This document shows positions 56,271-64,000 of a stretch of DNA of 64,000 bases, one piece after another. The position numbers and the translations under genes were made by a program. The notes beneath the pieces were generated by a model. The model searched no databases. It was given only the letters and a program-made list of their open reading frames with translations, and was not told the DNA's origin. This stretch comes from Cyanobacteria bacterium SIG31 (GTDB lineage Bacteria; Cyanobacteriota; Vampirovibrionia; Gastranaerophilales; Gastranaerophilaceae), in the NCBI GenBank assembly GCA_015152465.1, contig SUTX01000002.1, positions 1-64,000 on the forward strand, read 5' to 3'. Every line of letters starts with the position of its first letter. Position 1 is the stretch's first letter.

Positions 56271-57445
56271 TGTTAGAAAATAAAACTATCTTAATCGGTA
56301 TAACTGGCGGTATAGCAGCATACAAAATATGCTCACTTATTCGTCTATATAAAAAAGCTAAAGCAAATGTAAAAGTTGTGGTAACTCCGTCAGCTCTTAA
56401 TTTTGTTACAAAATTAACTCTGCAAACATTGTCAGATAATGAAGTCTATGTAGAAAATTTTGAAGTTGAAGAATACAAACCTGGTCATATATCTCTAGCT
56501 GATGAAGCTGATATTTTCGTTATTGCACCAGCTACAGCTAATACAATTTCTAAAATAGCTAATGGTATTTGCGATAATTTACTTACATCAATAGCTTGTG
56601 CTTTCAAAAAGCCGATTCTGCTAGCGCCTGCTATGAATACAGGAATGTGGGAAAATCCTTTTGTACAAGAAAATCTTAAAAAACTTGAAAATAACGGTTA
56701 CTATACTTTGAACCCAGAAATAGGTTTTTTAGCTTGCGGAACAAACGGCAAGGGAAGAATGGTTGAAGTTGAAGATATTTATGAAAAAACTTCTGAAATC
56801 CTTTCTCAAAAGCAATTTCTAAAGGGTAAAAAGGTCTTAATAACAGCAGGTGGAACAAAAGAGAAAATTGACCCTGTAAGATTTATCACAAATTGTTCTT
56901 CAGGAAAAATGGGAATTGCACTTGCAGATTGTGCTTATGAAATGGGTGCTGATGTTACTTTAGTATCAACTTTTGAAGTAAATAAGTCTTACAAAAATAT
57001 TGTTACAGAATCAGCTCAAGAAATGGAAAAAGCAGTAAAATCAAATCTTCAAGAACAAGATTGCGTAATTATGGCTGCAGCGGTTGCTGATTATAGAATT
57101 AAAGAATACTCAGAGCAGAAAATCAAAAAGGGGACAGGAGATAATTTAGTTCTAGAATTAACAAAAAATCCTGATATTTTAAAAGAGATTTCTGCAATAG
57201 ATTGTAAAGCCAAAATTGTTGGTTTTTGTGCTGAGAGTGAAAATTTACTTGAAAATGCTAAATTAAAAATCAAGAATAAAGGTTGTGACTTTTTAGTCGC
57301 AAATGATATTTCAAGAAAAGATATTGGATTTTCAAGCGATATGAACGAAGTTTACATACTTGATAAAAATCAAAATATAAGTCATATTAATATAGATACT
57401 AAATCAAATATTGCTAAAAAGATTTTGGAGAAGATTTTTGAATAA
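56270..57445 (+). CDS. coaBC: Phosphopantothenoylcysteine decarboxylase / phosphopantothenate-cysteine ligase
   Basis: The product has 391 residues. The N-terminal flavin-dependent CoaC half has 'GITGGIAAYKICSLIR', 'APATANTISKIANGICDNL' and 'APAMNTGMWENP'. The CoaB half begins 'KVLITAGGTKEKIDPVRFI' and contains 'AAVADYRI'. Together they make 4'-phosphopantetheine from phosphopantothenate and cysteine, downstream of CoaX. The 3' end overlaps the Nif3-like gene by 8 bp, so the two are translated together. Confidence 0.96.
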   Translation: MLENKTILIGITGGIAAYKICSLIRLYKKAKANVKVVVTPSALNFVTKLTLQTLSDNEVYVENFEVEEYKPGHISLADEADIFVIAPATANTISKIANGICDNLLTSIACAFKKPILLAPAMNTGMWENPFVQENLKKLENNGYYTLNPEIGFLACGTNGKGRMVEVEDIYEKTSEILSQKQFLKGKKVLITAGGTKEKIDPVRFITNCSSGKMGIALADCAYEMGADVTLVSTFEVNKSYKNIVTESAQEMEKAVKSNLQEQDCVIMAAAVADYRIKEYSEQKIKKGTGDNLVLELTKNPDILKEISAIDCKAKIVGFCAESENLLENAKLKIKNKGCDFLVANDISRKDIGFSSDMNEVYILDKNQNISHINIDTKSNIAKKILEKIFE

Positions 57446-58109
57446 GTATGAATTAGTAAAAAATATTGAGGAATTTGCACCTCTAGAAACTCAAGAAGCT
57501 TGGGATGCAAGTGGTTGGGTTGTTGACTTGCCAGAATCTAATGTAAATAAAGTTATGTTTGCTTTAACGGTTACTGATAATGTTTTTGCGCAAGCTTATA
57601 GGCAACAATGCGATTTGATTATATCGCATCACCCTTTGTTTTATGTTCCATATAAATATAGAAAAATAAATATTTATTGTGCTCATACCAATCTTGATAA
57701 AGCAGAAGGTGGTACAACAGATTTACTTATTGATGCTATAAGAACAAGAGGTAAAAAATATAATGATTTTGTAAGAATTGTTGAGCTAGAAAATGAAATG
57801 AGTGTTGAGTTTTTAAAACTAAAACTTTTACCACATTCACCTCATTTGAGAGTTATTAATAATTTGGGTGTAAAAACTATTAAAACCATAGGGTTTTGTG
57901 CTGGTTCTGGCAGTGAATTTATTAATGACACCCCTTGTGATGCTTTTGTGACAGGAGATTTGAAATACCATACAGCAGTCGAAGCTGATAAAGTAGTTTT
58001 TGATATAGGGCATTTTGAAAGTGAAATATTTGTTGTTGAGTTTTTGCGCAAATTAACTGGACTTGAAGAAAAGGGAATTATTGCAAATGAAACGAGTCCT
58101 TTTATTTAG
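57438..58109 (+). CDS. Nif3-like dinuclear metal protein
   Basis: The product has 223 residues from a TTG at 57438 with GGAG upstream, overlapping coaBC by 8 bp. Metal-binding motifs of the Nif3/YbgI/DUF34 family are present: 'ISHHPLFYVPY', 'CAHTNLDKAEGGTTDLL' and 'VTGDLKYHTAVEADK...DIGHFESE'. Family members of about 260 residues are often listed as GTP cyclohydrolase I type 2, without firm proof. This one is compact and lacks the inserted PII-like domain. Its role is unproven. Confidence 0.88.
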   Translation: MNKYELVKNIEEFAPLETQEAWDASGWVVDLPESNVNKVMFALTVTDNVFAQAYRQQCDLIISHHPLFYVPYKYRKINIYCAHTNLDKAEGGTTDLLIDAIRTRGKKYNDFVRIVELENEMSVEFLKLKLLPHSPHLRVINNLGVKTIKTIGFCAGSGSEFINDTPCDAFVTGDLKYHTAVEADKVVFDIGHFESEIFVVEFLRKLTGLEEKGIIANETSPFI

Positions 58110-58638
58110 TTTAATTTTTCTAATATCAACTTTCGCTGTTTTTGCTTATGAGACCATTATTATAAGATATCCTGATGGAGAATTGTGGCAAAAAGCATAT
58201 TACAAAAAAGCTGGAGCAGAAGCTATATTACAATATTTACCTAAAGGTCAAACTAGAGATAATTGGTCCCGCTCAATAGTTGTGCACTCTTATTATGACG
58301 CAGCGTATCCTGTAAATAATTTTATTGCTGGTGAGCTTTTAAGAATGACAAAAATTAATCCTACAGGGAAATATAAATATTTGAAATTTACTCCAGTAGA
58401 TTCTATTGCTGGGAGATGCACAGAAGATTATAAAAACATTAAAGCTCAATGCGAAATTTATAGAGTTAGCAGGGCTCATGAGGGTATTGTAACTCTTCAT
58501 TATATAAATAGAAACAAAGATGATTTTAAAGAAAATTATCATCAATGGTATGACATAATACGAAAAGCAAAATTTTTAAACACATATTGGCGAAACGAAA
58601 GAATGCTCAATAAGTCTGAATACTTTGAGCTTTGGTAG
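58087..58638 (+). CDS. Exported orphan protein
   Basis: The product has 183 residues from the ATG at 58087, overlapping the Nif3-like gene by 23 bp. The signal peptide is 'MKRVLLFSLIFLISTFAVFA'. The mature part begins 'YETIIIRYPDGELWQKAYYK', rich in Tyr, Lys and Arg, with two cysteines ('GRCTEDYKNIKAQCEIY') that could form a disulfide. No known domain. Periplasmic location is likely. Confidence 0.7.
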   Translation: MKRVLLFSLIFLISTFAVFAYETIIIRYPDGELWQKAYYKKAGAEAILQYLPKGQTRDNWSRSIVVHSYYDAAYPVNNFIAGELLRMTKINPTGKYKYLKFTPVDSIAGRCTEDYKNIKAQCEIYRVSRAHEGIVTLHYINRNKDDFKENYHQWYDIIRKAKFLNTYWRNERMLNKSEYFELW

Positions 58639-58656
58639 TTATAAGGTTTCAAAAAA

Positions 58657-59088
58657 TTAATAACCTCTGATTTCGTTTGGCATCATGCGTGAAAAACTGT
58701 TGATATAATTTCCTACAGGAAGCATACTATCAGTTCTATCATGCATTTCAGGGATTCCACCATTTTCTAGATTGCGAGCTTCTATTTTTGCGTTATATTC
58801 TGTATTTTTTTGAAATTGTTTGACTTTTAAATCTTCATAACAGCTAAATCGTTCTTCATGAGCTTCAATTGCTTTACAATTAACTATAGCTTCTTCAAAA
58901 GATACTTTTCGATCATACCAATATTGAGCTGTAACGTTTAGTTTACCCATAATCCCTTTTGGTTCTTTAACATCAACGTACGCTGTAGGAGCAAAATCTT
59001 TCCATTGAGGGACTTTTATTCCATAATCTTCTTCCGCAAATGCAACTAAAGGTAAGACTATCATTAATGCAACTAAAACTTTTCTCAT
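58657..59088 (-). CDS. Exported orphan protein
   Basis: The product has 143 residues with a clear signal peptide ('MRKVLVALMIVLPLVAFAEE', cut near 18). The mature part has two cysteines ('NCKAIEAHEERFSCYEDLKV'), a helical middle section, and a polar end ('NSFSRMMPNEIRGY'). AAGGAG precedes the ATG. It converges on the preceding exported orphan with an 18-bp gap. I do not recognise it. Confidence 0.72.
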   Translation of the reverse strand: MRKVLVALMIVLPLVAFAEEDYGIKVPQWKDFAPTAYVDVKEPKGIMGKLNVTAQYWYDRKVSFEEAIVNCKAIEAHEERFSCYEDLKVKQFQKNTEYNAKIEARNLENGGIPEMHDRTDSMLPVGNYINSFSRMMPNEIRGY

Positions 59089-59197
59089 TAAAAACTCCTT
59101 AATTTCTTATGCGATTCATATTTAAAATTATACAAAAAACTATGAAACTTAGCAAAAATTTATTTTACAAGCTTTATAGTAAAAAAAGGGCCAAATT

Positions 59198-60547
59198 GTG
59201 TTTATTTCAGAAATAACATTCGTAAATAGAGATAATTTATCCAAAACCAGACCACAGGTCTCAGGTTTGCCTTTCTATGGTAAAGCTTCTTTTTTAACAT
59301 TGCCATCAAAGAAAGTGCAAAATATAAAAGCTCCAGATAAATTCCTTGAAAGTGTATCTGTAAAATTAAAACAAAGAATGGACTTGTTGCTAGAAAAGTT
59401 TAAGAGATTAAATTTGAAATTAAATATAAATGACTTAGCAAAAGTGTACATGAAAGATACTACATTACATACTTATAGGCCAGAGAGAATAGAGTATAAT
59501 GTAAAAACTATAGTTGAAAAATTTAAAAATGAGAATTTGACGGTGAAAGATTATGTTAAAGCTTGTATAAAACAGCCGTCATTGTTTCACCAAGCTCCAG
59601 ATAAAGCAGAATCTAATGTTAGAGGCCTTGTTAAAATTTTTGAAAAAGAAAATTTAAAAATAGAAGATTACCTTAAGGCTTGTTTAAGACAGCCTCAGCT
59701 TTTTTACCAATCTCCCAAAACAATTGAATCTAATATTAGAGATTTTGTTAAATCTTATAATAACGATACTTTAACAACAGAAAAATATATTAAAGCTTGC
59801 TTGAGGCAACCTTCATTATTTGTTCAATCTCCTAACACTATTAAAAGTAGAGTTGATGGGTTAATTAAAAATTTTAATTTTACAGAAGAGGAATGTTTAA
59901 AAATTTGTTTAAAAGAAGCCCAATTATTTCACCAATCACCAGATACTATTAAATCAAATGTGGTTGGGGTATCGGAAATTTTTGCAAAAGAAAACCTAAA
60001 ATATGACGATTATCTTAAAGCTTGTATAAAACAACCGTCACTTTTTTATCAATCTCCAAAAACAATAGAAGCAAATATCAGAGGGCTTGTTTCTATTTTT
60101 GAAAAAGAAAAGCTTACAACAGAGAAATATATTAAGGCAGCTCTTAAATCACCGTCATTATTCTATTCTTCGCCAGCTACAGTTGCAGAACATATCCGAG
60201 CATATATGTTAGTTGAAAAAAATAAAACTGGTAAGACTTGTAATGAAATATCTGATTCGATTTTAAGAAAGAACTTAGCATATTCAACTTCGCTAATATA
60301 CTTGAAAAATATTGTAGAACCTCAAATTAGAAAACAATATCCAAAAATAAAAGATATTGATATTCCTACTTTAAAGAATAAATTAAAGTATATTTTTGAA
60401 CAAAATCCTGAAATGCAGTTTGAAGTAAAAGTCATTGAAGATGAATTTACTGACAACTTTATTAAAGTTATGCAAGAATTTGCAGAAAAAGATTTAAAAG
60501 TTCCTAATGCTTTTAAAATAAAAGTTGTACCTTTTGAACAATTATAA
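59198..60547 (+). CDS. Helical-repeat protein with seven ~39-residue units, mTERF-like
   Basis: The product has 449 residues from a GTG at 59198 (AAAGGG upstream). After a tag-like lead ('VSGLPFYGKASFLTLPS') and a linker, residues 75-340 hold seven units in register. The core of each is 'KAC[IL][KR]QPSLFYQSPKTI' with proline at 127, 166, 205, (Ala) 241, 280 and 319, so the period is 39, once 36. Each unit would form two or three helices. The pattern 'P-x-L-F-x-x-S-P-x-x-I-x-x-N-I' recalls the mTERF motif of eukaryotic organelle nucleic-acid-binding proteins. The C-terminal 110 residues differ. Function unknown; a solenoid binding RNA, DNA or protein is likely. Confidence 0.78.
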   Translation: MFISEITFVNRDNLSKTRPQVSGLPFYGKASFLTLPSKKVQNIKAPDKFLESVSVKLKQRMDLLLEKFKRLNLKLNINDLAKVYMKDTTLHTYRPERIEYNVKTIVEKFKNENLTVKDYVKACIKQPSLFHQAPDKAESNVRGLVKIFEKENLKIEDYLKACLRQPQLFYQSPKTIESNIRDFVKSYNNDTLTTEKYIKACLRQPSLFVQSPNTIKSRVDGLIKNFNFTEEECLKICLKEAQLFHQSPDTIKSNVVGVSEIFAKENLKYDDYLKACIKQPSLFYQSPKTIEANIRGLVSIFEKEKLTTEKYIKAALKSPSLFYSSPATVAEHIRAYMLVEKNKTGKTCNEISDSILRKNLAYSTSLIYLKNIVEPQIRKQYPKIKDIDIPTLKNKLKYIFEQNPEMQFEVKVIEDEFTDNFIKVMQEFAEKDLKVPNAFKIKVVPFEQL

Positions 60548-60577
60548 AAAAGAGCCACATTATGTGGCTCTTTTTTT
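60546..60577. terminator. Bidirectional terminator between the repeat-protein gene and accC
   Basis: AAAAAAGAGCCACAT pairs with ATGTGGCTCTTTTTT. It overlaps both stop regions, with A and T runs on either side. Confidence 0.93.
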
Positions 60578-61934
60578 ATTTGAATTCTTTTCCCATTCTT
60601 TTGTAATAGTCTTCAATAAACCCAGTATTGAAATTACCGCTTATAAAGACTTCATCCTCAACGATTTGTTGATGGAAAGGAATTGTTGTTTTGATACCCA
60701 ATACAACATATTCTTTCAAAGCTTGATACATTCTGCGTCTAGCCTCGTTTCTTGTTCTTCCCCAACAAATTAATTTACCAATCATTGAGTCATAGTATGG
60801 AGGAATCTTATATCCAGCATAACAGTGGGAATCTACCCTTACGCCAAAACCACCAGGTGCCAAATAAGCATCAATAGTGCCAGGACAAGGCATAAACCCG
60901 TTTTCTGAATCCTCTGCATTAATACGACATTCAATAGCGTGTCCTTTAAGAACAATATCGTCTTGAGTGTAGTTTAATTTCTTACCAGCTGCAACACGTA
61001 TTTGTTCTCTTACGATATCAACTTGAGAAATCATTTCTGTTACGCAGTGTTCTACTTGGACACGAGTATTCATTTCCATAAAATACCATTTGCCATCGTG
61101 GTCAAGCAAGAACTCACAAGTACCAGCACCTTCATAATTGATAGCTTTTGCTGCTCTAACAGCTGCCGCCCCCATTTCTTGACGAGTTTTTTCATCAATT
61201 GCAGGGCTTGGAGCTTCTTCTAATAATTTTTGATGACGTCTTTGTATAGAGCAATCTCTTTCGCCTAAGTGAACAACGTTACCAAAAGAATCACCCAAAA
61301 TTTGTACTTCGATATGACGAGGGTTTTCTAAGAATTTTTCTGCGTAAACCCCTGGATTACCAAAGAATTTTTGAGCTTCTTGTTGACATAATGTCATATT
61401 AGATTCTAACTCATCATCAGAACGTACGATTCTCATACCTTTTCCGCCACCACCTGCGGTAGCTTTAAGTATAATTGGATAGCCTGCTTTATGAGCAAAT
61501 TCTCTTGCCTGTTCAACAGTTTCTAACAAACCAGTACCAGGAGTTACGGGAACATTATTTTCTATCATTGTCTTGCGAGCAGTTGCTTTATCACCCATTT
61601 TTCTCATTGATTCAGCAGATGGCCCAATGAATTTAATACCATGTTGTTCACAAATATCTACAAAGTCAGCTCTTTCTGACATAAAACCATATCCTGGGTG
61701 AATTGCGTCACAGCCAGTCATAACAGCTGTTGTAATAATAGCTGGTATATTCAAATAGCTGTCGCCACTTGGAGCTGGTCCGATACAAAAAGCATCTGTT
61801 GCTAATCTAACGTGTAAAGATTTTGCGTCTGCTTGAGAATAAACTGCAACTGTAGGAATACCAAGTTCTCTACAAGCACGAATTACTCTAACTGCTATTT
61901 CACCTCTATTGGCTATTAAAACCCTTTTAAACAT
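60576..61934 (-). CDS. accC: Acetyl-CoA carboxylase biotin carboxylase subunit
   Basis: The product has 452 residues from the ATG at 61934 ('[17 protein letters not shown]'), which has GAGGT upstream; the longer reading is rejected. It carboxylates the biotin of AccB with ATP and bicarbonate, the first half of malonyl-CoA formation. Motifs are '[11 protein letters not shown]', the ATP loop '[11 protein letters not shown]' and '[10 protein letters not shown]'. It lies 83 bp after accB, with an unusual repeat-rich gap. accA and accD are not in the window. Confidence 0.97.
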   Translation of the reverse strand: MFKRVLIANRGEIAVRVIRACRELGIPTVAVYSQADAKSLHVRLATDAFCIGPAPSGDSYLNIPAIITTAVMTGCDAIHPGYGFMSERADFVDICEQHGIKFIGPSAESMRKMGDKATARKTMIENNVPVTPGTGLLETVEQAREFAHKAGYPIILKATAGGGGKGMRIVRSDDELESNMTLCQQEAQKFFGNPGVYAEKFLENPRHIEVQILGDSFGNVVHLGERDCSIQRRHQKLLEEAPSPAIDEKTRQEMGAAAVRAAKAINYEGAGTCEFLLDHDGKWYFMEMNTRVQVEHCVTEMISQVDIVREQIRVAAGKKLNYTQDDIVLKGHAIECRINAEDSENGFMPCPGTIDAYLAPGGFGVRVDSHCYAGYKIPPYYDSMIGKLICWGRTRNEARRRMYQALKEYVVLGIKTTIPFHQQIVEDEVFISGNFNTGFIEDYYKRMGKEFK

Positions 61935-61946
61935 AATTACCTCATA

Positions 61947-61994
61947 GTGATCAAGTGAATAAGTGACCAAGTGATCAAGCACTTTTGGTCACTT
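61947..61994. promoter_or_regulatory. Repeat cluster between accB and accC
   Basis: AAGTGACCAA (61961-61970) and TTGGTCACTT (61985-61994) are inverted. GTGATCAAG occurs at 61947-61955 and 61971-61979. Variants of AAGTGA fill most of the 83-bp gap. Could be an RNA hairpin that adjusts accC expression or a protein site. Confidence 0.4.
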
Positions 61995-62017
61995 GAACAC
62001 TGTAATCTTGTTCACTG

Positions 62018-62473
62018 TTATTCTACATACATCAATACTTGGCCGAATTCTACAGGATCTCCATTGCTTACACAGATTTGTGTAATTTTTCCTGTACATT
62101 CAGCTTTAATTTCATTCATTAATTTCATTGCTTCAACGATACAAACAACATCACCTTCAGAAATTGTTTTACCAACTTCCACAAAAGGTTCAGCATCTGG
62201 TGATGGAGCTGCATAGAAAGTACCTACCATAGGAGAAGTAATAGCTTTTCCTTTTGGAGCTTCTGTTGCAACTTCAGCAACTGGTGTGTTTACTGTTGTT
62301 TGACAAACTACAGGAGCAGGAGCTGCTGCTGGAGCAACTGCTGTTGTAACCACTTCTGCTAAATCTTTTCTGATAGTAATAGCTTGATCACCATCTTCTA
62401 ATGAGATTTCTGTCAATTCGTTGTCAGTAATGATTTTTGCCAATTTTTCTATATAATCTACTTCGAATTTCAT
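62018..62473 (-). CDS. accB: Biotin carboxyl carrier protein of acetyl-CoA carboxylase
   Basis: The product has 151 residues. The C-terminal biotinyl domain carries Lys117 in 'VEAMKLMNEI', the residue that is biotinylated. An Ala/Pro-rich linker (about 42-75) joins it to an N-terminal helical part that contacts AccC. AAGGAG precedes the ATG. The gene is between efp and accC, an order also seen in Cyanobacteria. Confidence 0.97.
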   Translation of the reverse strand: MKFEVDYIEKLAKIITDNELTEISLEDGDQAITIRKDLAEVVTTAVAPAAAPAPVVCQTTVNTPVAEVATEAPKGKAITSPMVGTFYAAPSPDAEPFVEVGKTISEGDVVCIVEAMKLMNEIKAECTGKITQICVSNGDPVEFGQVLMYVE

Positions 62474-62493
62474 TTTTTACTCCTTATAAAAAC

Positions 62494-62528
62494 ACAAGTG
62501 AACAGAATTAATCATCCTGTTCACTTGT
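62494..62528 (-). terminator. Hairpin with U tract between efp and accB
   Basis: ACAAGTGAACAG (62494-62505) pairs perfectly with CTGTTCACTTGT (62517-62528). The minus-strand RNA continues GTTTTT and then the accB ribosome site. It could end efp transcripts or act as an attenuator for accBC. The arms share AAGTGA with the accB-accC gap. Confidence 0.7.
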
Positions 62529-62536
62529 CATTAATA

Positions 62537-63094
62537 TTAAACTCTGTCTAAGTATTCGTTGCTTCTGGTATCAACTCTGATTACATCACCATTTGATACG
62601 AAGAAAGGAACGTTAACAACTGCGCCAGTTTCAAGAGTAGCAGGTTTTGTACCACCTTGAGCAGTGTTTCCTTTTTCAGCTGGAGGTGTATCAACAACTG
62701 CTAATTCAACGTGAGCAGGGATATCAACACCAATAATTTTTGTATCATGCATTAATACTTGAACAATCATATCTTCTTTCATGTATTTAACGCCATCGCC
62801 AACTTGGTCTTTAGTAAGTTGAAGCTGTTCGTATGATTCCATATCCATCATTACAAATTCTTCACCTGCTTTGTATAAATATTGCATTTCTTTGCGGTTA
62901 AGCATAGCTTTTGCAACTTTTTCACCAGCTCTGAAAGTTTTTTCTAAAACGTTACCTGTTTCAACGTTTTTAAGTTTTGTTCTAACAAAAGCAGCACCTT
63001 TACCAGGTTTTACATGTAAAAATTCAACAACAGACCATAGACCGTTGTCTAATTCAAGTGTTAAGCCATTTTTTAAATCGTTTACTGAAATCAT
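62537..63094 (-). CDS. efp: Elongation factor P
   Basis: The product has 185 residues, three beta-barrel domains shaped like tRNA. It relieves ribosome stalling at proline runs. The tip loop 'HVKPGKGAAF' has Lys32 at the position modified in many bacteria; no modification enzyme is in the window. The C-terminal signature reads 'PFFVSNGDVIRVDTRSNEYL'. AAGGAG precedes the ATG. It is the first gene of efp-accB-accC. Confidence 0.97.
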   Translation of the reverse strand: MISVNDLKNGLTLELDNGLWSVVEFLHVKPGKGAAFVRTKLKNVETGNVLEKTFRAGEKVAKAMLNRKEMQYLYKAGEEFVMMDMESYEQLQLTKDQVGDGVKYMKEDMIVQVLMHDTKIIGVDIPAHVELAVVDTPPAEKGNTAQGGTKPATLETGAVVNVPFFVSNGDVIRVDTRSNEYLDRV

Positions 63095-63264
63095 AAAAAC
63101 TCCTTAAAATATATACTATTCTCTTTACTATTTTTTTAGATATTAACACAAACTTTTTTTCAGAGCAACGGGTAAGCGAAAAGGGATAACGAATATAGCC
63201 TTTTTTTCTTATATTTAGCTAGGTGTAGAATGTATAAAATTTGTTAACATATTATTATTTTTCT

Positions 63265-63972
63265 GTGTTCAAAAAAATATTTTTGCTTATTTCTTTTTTA
63301 TTTATAATACCTGTTTTAGCCTATGAAGTTTTTACTCCGAAGGAATATAAAATAGACGAGAGCTATAACAAGTTACTTTTTGTAGTAGATTTTTCAAATA
63401 GTATGGGAGAATATCTAGAACATAAGACAAAAGTGAGTCAAGTAAAGCTGTTAATGAAAAAAATATTGCCCCAAATTTCAACAGATACGGAAATCGGTGT
63501 AAGGGTTTATGGACATACTTGCAATATATTTGCATATAATGCTTGTAGAAGTTCGGAGCTTCTTGTGCCTTTAGCAAAAAATAATGAAGCTAATGTGAAT
63601 AATGCTCTTGCTAGGCTTCGGCCTAGAGGAATGACCCCAATAACGTATTCATTAAAGCAAAGTGTAAACAAAGATTTAAAAAACAAAACAGGCATTAAAC
63701 ATATAATTCTACTAACGGATGGTGGTGAGAACTGTGACGAAAGCCCTTGTGATTATGCAATAGATTTGATGAAACAACGACGTGATATTAAAATAGATGT
63801 AGTTGCTTTCAATGTTCATGATTCAGAAGACTTAGACCAGTTAAAATGTGTGGCTGATGTAACTAGTGCAAAATTTATCCAAGCCGATACAAGTGCAGAT
63901 TTGGTGCAAGCAATGAATGAGCTTATTCTTCCTCATAAACAAGTAGAGGCATTGCTGTATGGAATTAATTAG
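63265..63972 (+). CDS. Exported von Willebrand factor A domain protein
   Basis: The product has 235 residues from a GTG at 63265. A TTG 24 bp upstream is the alternative; neither has a ribosome site. A signal peptide or anchor ('IFLLISFLFIIPVLAYE') is followed by one vWA domain. Its metal-ion-dependent adhesion site is complete: 'VVDFSNSM' (Asp42, Ser44, Ser46), Thr in 'RGMTPI', and Asp in 'LLTDGGENC'. Four cysteines ('TCNIFAYNAC', 'NCDESPC') could form disulfides. It is probably a periplasmic or surface protein-binding module; the partner is unknown. Confidence 0.85.
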   Translation: MFKKIFLLISFLFIIPVLAYEVFTPKEYKIDESYNKLLFVVDFSNSMGEYLEHKTKVSQVKLLMKKILPQISTDTEIGVRVYGHTCNIFAYNACRSSELLVPLAKNNEANVNNALARLRPRGMTPITYSLKQSVNKDLKNKTGIKHIILLTDGGENCDESPCDYAIDLMKQRRDIKIDVVAFNVHDSEDLDQLKCVADVTSAKFIQADTSADLVQAMNELILPHKQVEALLYGIN

Positions 63973-64000
63973 CCCTTAACTGCACCATCATTTTCGCCTG

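Noticed and set aside
63969..64000. Possible C-terminus of a minus-strand gene ('ENDGAVKG' then stop)
   Set aside because: Only ten codons are visible before the window ends, too little to support a call. It would be convergent with the vWA gene.

Overview
The window reads as a chromosomal stretch of a low-GC, Gram-negative, fermentative bacterium. The best fit is Gastranaerophilales (Vampirovibrionia/'Melainabacteria', the non-photosynthetic sister group of Cyanobacteria). This is inferred from gene content, not from a search. Pointers are: a TolC-type outer-membrane protein and an SLH-domain exported protein; a threonyl-tRNA synthetase without the TGS domain, as in Cyanobacteria; a membrane-anchored YvcK; pyruvate formate-lyase fermentation; AT-rich codon use; standard stop codons including TGA; and many GTG/TTG starts. 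No rRNA, CRISPR array, transposase or prophage genes are visible.

Layout. 1-1250: a partial gene, then a gene-free zone built from repeats of a tRNA-Ala 3' end plus terminators, ending in the intact tRNA-Ala. 1.3-7.3 kb: a small membrane protein, a PLP enzyme, groES-groEL and a divergent glycogen-synthase-like protein. 7.4-11.9 kb: mraY-murD-ftsW-murG with overlapping starts. 11.9-20.2 kb: two tandem CheR-like proteins, dCMP deaminase, a degenerate HD-GYP protein, a coaX / WYL pair / engB block, and xerC. 20.3-31.9 kb: a Cys-rich small protein, hpf, rdgB, a binding-protein/TolC fusion, uvrA-uvrC, and a pyruvate formate-lyase whose glycyl-radical domain is a separate gene, followed by pflA. 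32-42.8 kb: thrS with a structured leader, a ~370 bp fold-back element, a TPR protein, ndk, tgt-PHP-metG, and secD-secF. 42.8-49.1 kb: dapA, panC and panB with two orphan genes, yvcK and pxpA. 49.2-58.6 kb: a compact HD-GYP protein, an SLH protein, GNAT, ribBA-ribE, a TPR/NHL protein, miaA, and coaBC-nif3. 58.6-64 kb: two exported orphans, a protein of seven ~39-residue helical repeats, efp-accB-accC, and a vWA protein.

How the genes fit together. Most are core housekeeping: peptidoglycan precursor synthesis, NAD-independent pyruvate cleavage, nucleotide-excision repair, protein export, and pantothenate/CoA and riboflavin synthesis. CoA supply is spread over panB, panC, coaX and coaBC, with accB-accC as a CoA-dependent consumer.

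The unusual material lies in five places: the split pyruvate formate-lyase; the 39-residue repeat protein; a short N-terminal 'x-F-[KRY]' tag shared by otherwise unrelated orphan proteins; a promoter class whose -10 box sits 6-7 nt before the start codon, predicting leaderless mRNAs; and the non-coding repeat structures.
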